Shown here: positions 52,941-61,545 of the stretch, piece after piece
Position numbering within the stretch: position 1 is the first letter of the stretch
How the letters are laid out: the number at the start of each line of letters is the position of its first letter
Assembly (NCBI RefSeq): GCF_001641825.1
Contig: NZ_LRFH01000014.1
Location: 124,001 to 188,000, forward strand
Length of the DNA: 64,000 bases
Direction: 5' to 3'
From: Guyparkeria sp. WRN-7
GTDB taxonomy: Bacteria; Pseudomonadota; Gammaproteobacteria; Halothiobacillales; Halothiobacillaceae
The notes under the pieces: model-generated
The model's input: only the letters and a program-made list of their open reading frames with translations
Database searches by the model: none
What the model was told of the DNA's origin: nothing
Program-made: the position numbers and the translations under genes

Positions 52941-53732
52941 ATGAACATCGCCAGCTGGAACGTCAATTCCCTCAAGGTCCGCCAACCCCAGGTGCTGCAG
53001 TGGCTCGAGGAACAGCCCGATACGCTGCTCGGGCTGCAGGAGCTCAAGCAGCTCGACGAGGCGATCGATCGCGACAAGGTCGAGGCCGCCGGCTATCGAA
53101 TTATTGCCAACGGCCAGAAGACCTACAATGGCGTCGCCTGGATGTATCCGGCCGACTGGCCCGAGCCCACGGACATCGTCACCGACATCCCGGGGTTCGA
53201 CGATCCGCAGCGCCGCGTGATCGCCGCGACCTTCGGCGACCTGCGCGTGATCAATCTCTACGTGGTCAACGGCGAGGCGGTCGGTTCCGAGAAGTACCAG
53301 TACAAGCTCGACTGGCTTGCGGCGCTGACGCGCTGGCTTGCCGAAGAGGCGGGCCGGTACGACAAGCGAGTGGTGGTGGGCGACTTCAACATCGCACCGG
53401 GCGATGCCGACGTCCACGACCCGGAGGCCTGGCGGGAGCGCATCCTCTGTTCCACGCCGGAGCGTGACGCCCTCGACCGGATCCTGGAGACGGGCCTCAT
53501 CGATGCCTTCCGTCTGTTCGATCAGCCCGAGAATGCCTTCTCGTGGTGGGACTACCGGCAGGCGAATTTCCGTCGCAATCGTGGCCTGCGTATCGATCTG
53601 ATCCTCATAAGCGAAGCACTGCGCGCGAAAGCCAGTGCCTGCCGGATCGATGTCGAACCGCGCCGCTGGGAGCGGCCCTCCGATCATGCGCCGGTAGTGC
53701 TGGAACTCGATCAGGGCACGCCTGCAAGCTGA
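52941..53732 (+). CDS. xth: Exodeoxyribonuclease III
   Basis: AP endonuclease / 3'-5' exonuclease of base excision repair. 263 aa from the ATG at 52941 (MNIASWNVNSLKVRQPQVLQ). Catalytic motifs LLGLQELKQ (metal-binding Glu), VVVGDFNIAPGDADVHDP, GLRIDLILIS and PSDHAPVVLEL. Convergent with glnE, with only 1 bp between the stop codons. Confidence 0.96.
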   Translation: MNIASWNVNSLKVRQPQVLQWLEEQPDTLLGLQELKQLDEAIDRDKVEAAGYRIIANGQKTYNGVAWMYPADWPEPTDIVTDIPGFDDPQRRVIAATFGDLRVINLYVVNGEAVGSEKYQYKLDWLAALTRWLAEEAGRYDKRVVVGDFNIAPGDADVHDPEAWRERILCSTPERDALDRILETGLIDAFRLFDQPENAFSWWDYRQANFRRNRGLRIDLILISEALRAKASACRIDVEPRRWERPSDHAPVVLELDQGTPAS

Positions 53733-53733
53733 T

Positions 53734-56628
53734 CTAGTCGTCCGTATCGGCTCCCGGTGGCAGGCAGCCCATCAGCGCCTGCCACTGCTGGATGACGACC
53801 TCGCGCTCCTCCTCGAAGTCCTGGGCGTCGACGACCGAGCGGCAGCCCATCAATGCCTGATGATGCCCGGCATCCCGGAGGTTGCGATAGGCCTGCGTCA
53901 GTGCCTCGGCCGCCTCGGTGTCGATCAGTCCAGCCTCGTCGAGCGATTCCAGCTGCCGGATGTTGTCCGTGAACGCGAGGATGCCGGGCGATTCGTGGGC
54001 GTGGCGAAGCAACAGATACTGCACCAGGAACTCGATATCGGTGATGCCACCGATGTCCCGCTTTAGGTGGAAGAAGCCGGTGGGCGTCCGGGTCTGGTTG
54101 TCCCGCATCTTGCGCCGCATGCCGACGACGGCCTCGCGCAGCTGGTCGGTGTCGCGTTGCTGCGTGAGTGCGTCGCGCCGGATGGCGGCGAAAGACTCGC
54201 CGACCCGCTCCGTACCGGCGACGAAGCGCGCGCGGCACATCGCCTGTATCTCCCACACCCACGCGTTTTCGGACTGGTATTGCGCGAACGCATTGACCGA
54301 CGAGACCAGCAGGCCGCCCACGCCGTCGGGGCGCAGTCGCGTGTCGACCTCGTAAAGCACGCCGGCCGGGGTTCGGATACTCAGGGTATGGATGATCTTC
54401 TGTGCCAGCCGGGCAAAGAACAGGCTGTTGTCGACCGACTTCTCGCCATTGGTGACCGCTTCGCGGTCGGTGGAATCGTGCAGGAATACCAGGTCGAGAT
54501 CCGAGCCGTAGCCCAACTCGATCCCGCCCAGCTTGCCGTAGCCGATGATTGCCAGCCCCGGCGTGAACGGGTTGCCGGATGCATCCAGCGCCTGCGGTTG
54601 GCCGTGGCGACGTTCGACTTGCGCGCGGGTGCGCTCGTAGACGGCCTCCAGAATGACCTCGGCGATCCAGGTGAGCTGATCGGAAACGCGCATCACCGGC
54701 AGGGCGCCGACCACGTCGGCCGCGGCCACCCGCAGGGTCGCCAGTTGCTTGAACCGGCGCAGTTCGTCCAGGCTGCGTTCCTCGTCGTCCGGACACTTGG
54801 CCAGCAGTTCGTTCAGCTCGTGCGCCAGTTGGGCCTTGTCGGGCGGTGCGTAGAGCGTTTCCGGATCGATCAGTTCGTCGAGAAGAATGGGATGCTGGGT
54901 CAGCAGTTCGGCGATCCACGGGCTTCCGTGCACCAGCCGGACCAGCTGCCGGCGTGCCTGCGGCTGCTCGATCAGCAGGGCCACGTAGACCGAACGACGC
55001 AGGATCGCGGCGAGCAGGTCGAGCATGCGCGCGAGCACCGCAACCTGGTCACGGTATTCGCTGATATCGCGCAGCAGGTCCGGCATCAGCTGGTCGAGTC
55101 GTTGGGCGACGGTGCCGTTGATGGCCGGGCCTTGCGTGTCACGCCAGGCCGACAGGTGGCGTTCGAGCGTCGCCGGCTCCTCGAAATCGTGGCGTTCGAG
55201 AATCGCCACGCGATCCGCCTTGTCACCCAGTCCGTTCCAGACCCGTTCGAGCGGATCCTCGTCGTCGTCACCCTCGTCGGGTAGCCGCAATACCTGGGAA
55301 AAATGCCCGTGAATGCGTTCCCGGTGCTGGTCCAGGGCCCAGAGGAAGGAGCCCCAGTCGTCGAATTCCATCGCGATTGCCAGGCGCAGCTGGTCGAACT
55401 TGTTGTCCGGCAATGTCTGCGTCTGGTGGTCGTAGAGCATCTGCAGGCGATTCTCGGCGCGGCGCAGGAAGTCGTAGCCCTCGCTCAGGTCGGCCACCGT
55501 GTGCGCCTCGAGTTCGCCCATCTCGGCGAGGATCCGCAGCACGGGGATCAGGCGTCGTCCCTGCAGTTCCGGCTCACGCCCCCCGCGCAACAGCTGGAAC
55601 AGCTGGCCGATGAACTCGATCTCGCGGATGCCGCCGGGACCCAGCTTGATGTTGTTGTGCATGGCCGCATCGGTCATCTCCCGCTCGATCAGCCGCTTCA
55701 TCTCGCGCAGCTGGCTGAACGCGCCGAAATCGAGATAGCGACGGAAGACGAACGGCCGCAGCATGTTCATCAGTTCGTCACCGGCCGTGAAGTCGCCGGC
55801 GATCACGCGCGCCTTGATCCAGGCGTAGCGTTCCCATTCGCGTCCCTGGGTCGCGTAGTAGATTTCCAGGCCGTCGAAGCTCATCGCCAGTGGCCCTTCG
55901 TCGCCATTGGGCCGCAGGCGCATGTCGACCCGGAAGACAAAGCCGTGGCCGGTGACCTCGTCGAGCGAACGGATCAGCCGCTGTCCCAGGCGGATGAAGT
56001 ACTCGGCGTTGCTGAGGGTCTTGCGTCCGTCGGTCTCGCCTTCGCTGGCGTAGGCGAAGATCAGGTCGATGTCCGAGGAGTAGTTGAGTTCGTCCCCGCC
56101 GAGCTTGCCCATGCCGACGACGACCAGTCCGACCGGGTTGCCTTCCGGATCGCGCGGCTGGCCGAAGCGTCTCTGCAGGTGGTGTTCGTGATAGACGAGC
56201 GCCTCGGCCACACAGAAGTCGGCCAGCCGCGAGAGCGAGCGCAGGGTCGCGTCGGTGTCGTCGATGCCGAGCAGATCCCGCCAGGCGATCAGGATCATTT
56301 CCCGGCGTCGCAATCGGCGCAGCTCGCGACCAAAGTCGGTGGCATCCAGTGCCAGTCGCTCTTCGCGGGAACCGGACAAGCCCGAAAACCGCTTCTCGAT
56401 GCCGTCACCGAGGAATCCGTCGTCGCAGCCGGACAGGACGTAGTCGAGAATGGCCGGTTCGGCGGCGAGACTTTGCTGGATGAACGGGCTGCAACGCAGC
56501 ACGTAGCGCAACTGTTCCTGATCCACATCGCCGCCGGTCGCGTTGGCGGCCAGTCGATCGATCAGTTCGGCATCGGGGGTGATTTCGTCGAGATCGGACA
56601 CGGGTTGCTCGGTCGGTAGATGGCTCAT
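53734..56628 (-). CDS. glnE: Glutamine synthetase adenylyltransferase/adenylyl-removing enzyme
   Basis: Bifunctional regulator of glutamine synthetase, itself controlled by PII. 964 aa (E. coli 946). Two nucleotidyltransferase domains: the N-terminal one (adenylyl-removing) has MGKLGGDELNYSSDIDLIF, the C-terminal one (adenylyl-transferring) has YGKLGGIELGYGSDLDLVFL. Both GxD metal motifs are intact. Together with glnK and amt in the same window it rounds out a nitrogen-control set. No terminator with xth. Confidence 0.96.
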   Translation of the reverse strand: MSHLPTEQPVSDLDEITPDAELIDRLAANATGGDVDQEQLRYVLRCSPFIQQSLAAEPAILDYVLSGCDDGFLGDGIEKRFSGLSGSREERLALDATDFGRELRRLRRREMILIAWRDLLGIDDTDATLRSLSRLADFCVAEALVYHEHHLQRRFGQPRDPEGNPVGLVVVGMGKLGGDELNYSSDIDLIFAYASEGETDGRKTLSNAEYFIRLGQRLIRSLDEVTGHGFVFRVDMRLRPNGDEGPLAMSFDGLEIYYATQGREWERYAWIKARVIAGDFTAGDELMNMLRPFVFRRYLDFGAFSQLREMKRLIEREMTDAAMHNNIKLGPGGIREIEFIGQLFQLLRGGREPELQGRRLIPVLRILAEMGELEAHTVADLSEGYDFLRRAENRLQMLYDHQTQTLPDNKFDQLRLAIAMEFDDWGSFLWALDQHRERIHGHFSQVLRLPDEGDDDEDPLERVWNGLGDKADRVAILERHDFEEPATLERHLSAWRDTQGPAINGTVAQRLDQLMPDLLRDISEYRDQVAVLARMLDLLAAILRRSVYVALLIEQPQARRQLVRLVHGSPWIAELLTQHPILLDELIDPETLYAPPDKAQLAHELNELLAKCPDDEERSLDELRRFKQLATLRVAAADVVGALPVMRVSDQLTWIAEVILEAVYERTRAQVERRHGQPQALDASGNPFTPGLAIIGYGKLGGIELGYGSDLDLVFLHDSTDREAVTNGEKSVDNSLFFARLAQKIIHTLSIRTPAGVLYEVDTRLRPDGVGGLLVSSVNAFAQYQSENAWVWEIQAMCRARFVAGTERVGESFAAIRRDALTQQRDTDQLREAVVGMRRKMRDNQTRTPTGFFHLKRDIGGITDIEFLVQYLLLRHAHESPGILAFTDNIRQLESLDEAGLIDTEAAEALTQAYRNLRDAGHHQALMGCRSVVDAQDFEEEREVVIQQWQALMGCLPPGADTDD

Positions 56629-56685
56629 TTGTCCGATGATACGCCCGGCCGCTCCGCCTTTGCAGTGATGGCGTCACGGCGGGGC

Positions 56686-56720
56686 AAAAAAAAGCCCCGG
56701 CCTCGCTGGGAGGTCGGGGC
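56686..56720 (-). terminator. Terminator of the DsrE gene
   Basis: Stem GCCCCGGCCTC (56694-56704) with GAGGTCGGGGC (56710-56720), one G-U pair, followed on the minus strand by eight T's (complement of 56686-56693). Lies between the DsrE gene and the glnE start. Confidence 0.85.
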
Positions 56721-56747
56721 CGTCGGCCATTGGATGGGGGTTGCGGG

Positions 56748-57230
56748 TTACGGGCGAACCAGCACGTACCCGGCATCGACCAGGTCGAGCAGGCGGGCAA
56801 TGCCCGCGTCCACCGGCTGGGCGGAATCATTCATGTCCGGTGCGTGACCCATCTTGCGCGTGGCGCCGGCGATGGAGTTCTTGCATGCCGAGAAGCGTAC
56901 GCCCTGCTGGGCCAGCGACTGGATGCGATCGGCCTGCTTGTTGTCCTCGAACAGGAGGGTAATACCCGGGCCGAAGGCAACGACTTCGACATCGATCTGG
57001 TCCGGGCCGCCGCGCGCTTTCATCACGTTGTTGGCAACGTTGAGAATCAGGTTCTGGCGAACCGGATCCTTTTCGGTGATCTGCAACACCAGGTGTTCCT
57101 GGGCCAACGTGTTACCGCCAACGGCCTCGATGGCCTCCTGGTTGTCGGTATGGGCATGGGCAGTCGTGCCGAAAGCGAGTGCCGCGGCCAGTACCAGGCC
57201 GGTGCGATGGAAAAGGGAACGGATGCTCAT
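56748..57230 (-). CDS. Periplasmic DsrE-family protein
   Basis: 160 aa from the ATG at 57230, which has AAGGAGG upstream. Signal peptide to about residue 26 (LAFGTTAHA). The rest is a DsrE/DsrF-like fold: HLVLQITEKDPVRQNLILNV, IDVEVVAFGPGITLLFEDNK, then one Cys in VRFSACKNSIAG. Cytoplasmic DsrE proteins relay sulfur; exported single-Cys relatives are common in sulfur-oxidising proteobacteria, function unsettled. A long (390 bp) promoter region precedes it. Confidence 0.85.
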   Translation of the reverse strand: MSIRSLFHRTGLVLAAALAFGTTAHAHTDNQEAIEAVGGNTLAQEHLVLQITEKDPVRQNLILNVANNVMKARGGPDQIDVEVVAFGPGITLLFEDNKQADRIQSLAQQGVRFSACKNSIAGATRKMGHAPDMNDSAQPVDAGIARLLDLVDAGYVLVRP

Positions 57231-57620
57231 GGTGAATTCCTCCTTGGGGTTCTCTGATATCCAGTGGGTTATCCGTTTTTTCGGTTTTTTGTTTTCATTT
57301 TCAGATGAAATGCTTAACCCGCCGGCCAGCATACGCCGGATTTCCCAAAACCGCAGCCGAACGGTCGGTCAAATATCCGATGGGGGTATCAAGGTCGCTT
57401 GGGTTAAACCGACTTTTCCCGATGGACCGGCCAAGCTATTGACCTGACGCTATTTTTTAGCGAACATATCGGCCATCCGATTCGCAGGCCATTCGCCTGC
57501 CCCGTCCCCGATTCGCTCCGTTTTCTCCGGAAGCCGGGCGAGAACGTGTTCCGGACGGCCAATCGACCGAACCAATCGTCCATGGGGCACCCTGCCCATG
57601 GCGCAGGCGTTGTTGCTTAC
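57231..57620. other. 390-bp divergent region between the DsrE gene and the phosphatase
   Basis: No coding sequence supported. Seen: an AT-rich block at 57270-57300, a TTTCAT-TTTCAG-ATGAAA inverted repeat (57293-57310), an inverted repeat CGCTA-TTTTT-TAGCG (57448-57462), and a TTGACC (57439-57444) that could be a -35 for the plus-strand gene, with no good -10. It is the longest non-coding stretch of the window. Confidence 0.55.
57448..57462. repeat. CGCTA-TTTTT-TAGCG inverted repeat
   Basis: Perfect 5-bp arms around five T's, between the DsrE gene and the metallophosphatase. It may be an operator or a short hairpin. Confidence 0.4.
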
Positions 57621-58478
57621 ATGACGTTATTCAAACAGCTAGTGAAAAACCGGCGGGGTCGGGATTTCATCGTCGGTGATCTGCACGGCAGCCGTCCGCT
57701 GCTGGAAAAGATTCTGGAAAAGCACGATTTTTCCCCGGATCGCGATCGCGTGATCGCCGTTGGCGATCTGGTCGATTTCGGCGAGGACTCGCTCGGCACC
57801 CTGCGTCTGCTGGGCGAATCGTGGTTCTTTTCCGTGGCCGGTAACCACGAGCGCGTGCTGGCCGATCACCGTCTCCCCCTGGCCGAACGCTGCCTCACCG
57901 ACGCGCAGCGTGCCGACCTCGAGTCCATGGGCTCCGGCTGGCTGCTCGAGTCCTACGACAAGCTCAACGACGACAAGTGGGACGATCTGATCACCGAGGT
58001 GATGAACCTCATCAGTCAGATGCCGCTGATGATCCAGGTGGGCAATGGCCCGGCTGCCGTGGGCGTCGTGCACGCCGAACTGCCGTTGTGGGACTGGGAC
58101 CAGAACATCGCCCGCCTCGAGCGCGTCAAGAAGCTCAACTACTGGGGCACCCCGGGCATCGATACCTCACTCGACCCGCTGCTCTGGGGTCGCTCGCAGC
58201 TCAAGGAGGTGCTGGGCGGTCGCAAGCCGGAGCGCAGTGTCGAGGGTATCGACTGGGTGATTGCCGGTCACACCATCACCGATCAGCCGGTGCGCGACGG
58301 CAACCGCCTGTGGATCGATTGCGGCGCCTGGGACGAGCGGCCCGGTCGCGGGCTGGTGCTGGTCGAGGTGGGTGACACCCTCGCGGTCAGCTCGCACTAC
58401 CACGATCCGAGCGTGCGCACCCAGCGTTTCGTCCGCCGCGGTCATCACACCCACAGCGTGATCAGCGCGACGGGTTGA
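57621..58478 (+). CDS. Calcineurin-like metallophosphatase (PrpA/ApaH type)
   Basis: 285 aa from the ATG at 57621 (MTLFKQLVKNRRGRDFIVGD). All phosphoesterase motifs are visible: GDLHG (I), GDLVDFG (II), GNHE (III), VHAELP and AGHT (IV/V). PrpA-like enzymes remove phosphate from proteins; ApaH cuts diadenosine tetraphosphate. Residues alone do not settle which. It is followed by a small gene and a strong terminator. Confidence 0.88.
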   Translation: MTLFKQLVKNRRGRDFIVGDLHGSRPLLEKILEKHDFSPDRDRVIAVGDLVDFGEDSLGTLRLLGESWFFSVAGNHERVLADHRLPLAERCLTDAQRADLESMGSGWLLESYDKLNDDKWDDLITEVMNLISQMPLMIQVGNGPAAVGVVHAELPLWDWDQNIARLERVKKLNYWGTPGIDTSLDPLLWGRSQLKEVLGGRKPERSVEGIDWVIAGHTITDQPVRDGNRLWIDCGAWDERPGRGLVLVEVGDTLAVSSHYHDPSVRTQRFVRRGHHTHSVISATG

Positions 58479-58483
58479 TCGGG

Positions 58484-58663
58484 ATGATGGATCTGGATCG
58501 GCTGCACTGGCGCGAATTGCGCACCCTGCTCGACGAGGCGCGTGCCGAGCTCGAACGTCGCGAGGCGGGCCCGGTCGACGAGCACACGGCACTGAAGTCG
58601 CTGGAGCTGGATTTCAAGCGCCATCGCCGCCGGCAGGAGGAGCGCTTCGATCCGTTCGCCTGA
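58484..58663 (+). CDS. Small hypothetical protein, 59 aa
   Basis: Not recognised. 59 aa from the ATG at 58484 (a TTG at 58475 would overlap the phosphatase stop). Strongly charged, mostly helical by composition: LRTLLDEARAELERREAG, then LDFKRHRRRQEERFDPFA. It starts 5 bp after the phosphatase stop and ends 28 bp before a strong terminator, so it is within the same transcript. No membrane segment or signal peptide. Confidence 0.55.
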   Translation: MMDLDRLHWRELRTLLDEARAELERREAGPVDEHTALKSLELDFKRHRRRQEERFDPFA

Positions 58664-58691
58664 ACGGGTTGTCCCGTCTGCCCTGCCCATG

Positions 58692-58721
58692 AAAAAAGCC
58701 CCTCGGTCGAGGGGCTTTTTC
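58692..58721. terminator. Bidirectional terminator between the small gene and purH
   Basis: AAAAAGCCCCTCG and CGAGGGGCTTTTT (about 58693-58705 and 58708-58720) form a near-perfect stem with A-tract and T-tract on either side, so it works for both convergent transcripts. Confidence 0.9.
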
Positions 58722-58743
58722 GTTGCCGGCGCCGCCGGGTTGC

Positions 58744-60306
58744 TCAGTGGCGGAAGTGGCGCATGCCGGTGAAGACCATGGCGATGCCATGCTCGTCGGC
58801 CGCGTCGATCACCTCCTGATCGCGCATCGAACCGCCCGGCTGGATGACCGCCTTGATGCCCGCCGTTGCCGCCGCGTCGATGCCGTCGCGGAACGGGAAG
58901 AAGGCGTCGGATGCCATCACCGAGCCCTTGACCGGCAGGCCGGCATCGGCGGCCTTGATGCCGGCGATGCGTGCCGAGTAGACGCGGCTCATCTGACCGG
59001 CGCCCACGCCGATGGTCTGCTCGTCGCTGGCGTAGACGATGGCGTTCGACTTGACGAACTTGCCCACCTGCCAGGCGAACAGCAGGTCGCGGATCTCCGC
59101 CTCGTCGGGGCTGCGCTTGGTGACGATCTTCAGGTCCTTTTCGCCGATCACGCCGTGGTCGAAGTCCTGCACCAGCAGCCCGCCGCCGATGCGCTTGAAG
59201 TCCATGCCCGGCGCCGGCTTGACCGACCAGTCGTCGATCGCCAGCGCGCGGACGTTCGGTTTGGCGGCCAGTTCGTTTGCCGCCTCGTCGCCGATCTCGG
59301 GGGCGATGATCACTTCGACGAACTGTCGATCGATGATCGCGCGTGCCGTGTGCGCGTCCAGCGGACGGTTGAAGGCGATGATGCCGCCGAAGGCCGAGGT
59401 CGGGTCGGTGGCGAAGGCACGCTCGTAGGCGGTGGTGATGTCGTCGCTGGTGGACACGCCGCAGGGGTTGGCGTGCTTGACGATCACGCAGGCCGGTCGG
59501 TCGAACTGCTTGACACACTCGAGTGCGGCATCGGCATCGGCCAGGTTGTTGAAGGACAGCGGCTTGCCCTGAACGATACGGGCGCGGGCGAGTGTGCCCG
59601 GCGCGGCGTCCGGTTCGACGTAGAAGGCGGCGTTCTGGTGCGGGTTCTCGCCGTAGCGCAGGTCCATCGACTTGGTCAGAGGCAGGTGCCAGGTGGGCGC
59701 GAACTCGCTGTCGTTGAACTGGCGGCCGAGGTAGTCGGCGATCATGCCGTCGTACTGGGCGGTGTGGCTGAAGGCCGCGCCGGCCAGTCGTTGACGGGTG
59801 GCCATGGAAATACCGTCGCCCTGGATTTCCCCAAGCACGGTCTCGTAGTCGGCCGGGTTGACCACGATCGCCACGTCGTTGTGGTTCTTGGCCGCGGCGC
59901 GAACCATCGCCGGGCCGCCGATGTCGATGTTCTCGATGGCGGTGGGCAGGTCGCAGTCGGGGTCGGCCACGGTGCGGGCGAACGGGTAGAGGTTGACCAC
60001 CACCAGGTCGATCGGCGTGATGCCGTGGGTCGCCATCACTTCGTCGTCGGTGCCGCGGCGACCGAGGATGCCGCCGTGGATCAGCGGGTTCAGGGTCTTG
60101 ACCCGGCCGGCCATGATTTCCGGGAATCCGGTCACGTCGCTGACCTCGCGCACCGGCACGTCGTTCTCCCGCAGCAGGCGGGCGGTGCCGCCGGTGGACA
60201 GCAGTTCGACGCCGGCGGCGTGCAGGCCCTGGGCCAGTCCCAGGATTCCGGTCTTGTCGGAAACGCTCAGCAGGGCGCGGCGCGGCTTGACGGCATGATG
60301 GCTCAT
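58744..60306 (-). CDS. purH: AICAR transformylase/IMP cyclohydrolase
   Basis: Last two steps of IMP synthesis. 520 aa. N-terminal IMP cyclohydrolase ([20 protein letters not shown] start, TLHPLIHGG-type [14 protein letters not shown]), then the transformylase domain ([45 protein letters not shown]). Downstream of it is a terminator shared with the small gene. Confidence 0.97.
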   Translation of the reverse strand: MSHHAVKPRRALLSVSDKTGILGLAQGLHAAGVELLSTGGTARLLRENDVPVREVSDVTGFPEIMAGRVKTLNPLIHGGILGRRGTDDEVMATHGITPIDLVVVNLYPFARTVADPDCDLPTAIENIDIGGPAMVRAAAKNHNDVAIVVNPADYETVLGEIQGDGISMATRQRLAGAAFSHTAQYDGMIADYLGRQFNDSEFAPTWHLPLTKSMDLRYGENPHQNAAFYVEPDAAPGTLARARIVQGKPLSFNNLADADAALECVKQFDRPACVIVKHANPCGVSTSDDITTAYERAFATDPTSAFGGIIAFNRPLDAHTARAIIDRQFVEVIIAPEIGDEAANELAAKPNVRALAIDDWSVKPAPGMDFKRIGGGLLVQDFDHGVIGEKDLKIVTKRSPDEAEIRDLLFAWQVGKFVKSNAIVYASDEQTIGVGAGQMSRVYSARIAGIKAADAGLPVKGSVMASDAFFPFRDGIDAAATAGIKAVIQPGGSMRDQEVIDAADEHGIAMVFTGMRHFRH

Positions 60307-60432
60307 GGGGATATCCGGTTTGTCAGCGATGGATGGCAGCGACCGCCCGCCGTGGGCGAGCGGTGCGGAAACCGCGCATTGTACCCGCTTGCCGGACCCT
60401 TGTTGAGTCGCCTCGCTGGCCGCCCGTTCCGA

Positions 60433-61293
60433 TCAGTGCGTCGTCGCGTTGTCGCGCACCACGCTTTCGAACAGGGCCGAGTAGTCATGGTTGCCGTGAC
60501 CGGCGTAGACCCCTTCCTCGAGCACGTGCTGCAACCCGATCAGCAGGTGGGTGTCGATGCCCTGACCACAGGCGCTTTGCGTGAACAGGCGGATGTCCTT
60601 GAGCAGGTGCTTGAGCGGGAAGTTGGCCTTTTCGAAGGAGTGGTCGAGCATGTTGTCGAGCTTCTTGTCGAAGGTGGGCGCATACAGCGCCGACTCGCGC
60701 AGCGTGGCCATGAACTTGTCGACGTCGACCCCCTCGCGCTGCACCAGCCCGAGGCTCATCGAGAACGCGGCTGTCAGCGAGCCGATCAGCTGGTTGAAGG
60801 CAAGCTTGGCACCGGCGCCGCTGCGAATCGCCCCGAAGTGGGTCGGCGTGCCCAGGGCGCGCAATATCTCGTCCAGCCGATCGACCAGTTCCTCCGAGCC
60901 GCCCAGCAGCAGTTGCAGGGTGCCCGTCTTCGCCTGCGGAATCGAGCCGAGCACGGGTGCCTCGAGGTATTCGCCGCCAAGTGCCTCGACGCGGCGGGCG
61001 ATCTCGGCGGATTCTTCCGGGGCGATGGTGGAGCTGTTGATTACCACGTGATCGCGGATGCCGGCCTCGCCCAGCGAGTCGATCACCTCGCGACAGGCCT
61101 GGAAGTCGCTGACCATCAACCAGAGGGTGTCCGCCTGCTCGGCCGTCTCGGCGAGGCTGCCGGTCGTGGTGATGCCCTCGACTTCGCGCGGGTGGCGGTT
61201 GTAGCCGACGACCGGCCAGCCCTCTTCGGCCAGCCGGCGAGCCATGGCGGTGCCCATCAGCCCCAGGCCGATCACTCCGATGGTCGTGTTCAT
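60433..61293 (-). CDS. NAD(P)-dependent beta-hydroxyacid dehydrogenase
   Basis: 286 aa. Rossmann motif GLGLMGTAMARRLAE near the N-terminus; catalytic-type Lys in GAGAKLAFNQLIGSL; C-terminal helical domain (SFEKANFPLKHLLKDIRL). Family includes 3-hydroxyisobutyrate, tartronate semialdehyde and succinic semialdehyde/glyoxylate reductases (GLYR1-like). Substrate is not resolved. It lies upstream of purH on the same strand, 126 bp apart, and is divergent from the dGTPase-like gene. Confidence 0.87.
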   Translation of the reverse strand: MNTTIGVIGLGLMGTAMARRLAEEGWPVVGYNRHPREVEGITTTGSLAETAEQADTLWLMVSDFQACREVIDSLGEAGIRDHVVINSSTIAPEESAEIARRVEALGGEYLEAPVLGSIPQAKTGTLQLLLGGSEELVDRLDEILRALGTPTHFGAIRSGAGAKLAFNQLIGSLTAAFSMSLGLVQREGVDVDKFMATLRESALYAPTFDKKLDNMLDHSFEKANFPLKHLLKDIRLFTQSACGQGIDTHLLIGLQHVLEEGVYAGHGNHDYSALFESVVRDNATTH

Positions 61294-61408
61294 GGTGGTG
61301 CCCTCTTCGATATTCGTCTGCGGTAGTTCTGACCGCCGCGATCGCCCGGGGCACGTTCCGTCGTCTGGTGGATTGCGGCGGGTATGGGGTTATGCTTGGT
61401 CCAGCGGT

Positions 61409-61439
61409 TGTTCGACTCCCTGTCGCCGCCGGTCGAACA
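61409..61439. repeat. Inverted repeat upstream of the dGTPase-like gene
   Basis: TGTTCGAC (61409-61416) and GTCGAACA (61432-61439) form a perfect 8-bp inverted repeat with 15 bp between. It sits midway in the 252-bp gap between the dehydrogenase and the dGTPase-like gene and may be an operator. Confidence 0.45.
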
Positions 61440-61545
61440 CGGGCGCTCGAGTCGTATCGGGCCTCGGTTCGGCTCAAAGAGGCTAGCAGAACCGCGAGGC
61501 GGTTGCCGGGGGTCGCGACTCATTCCATTCCACCAAGGAACCGTC

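Noticed and set aside
58723-61326. An 867-codon plus-strand frame
   Set aside because: Antisense to purH and the dehydrogenase gene; same composition effect.
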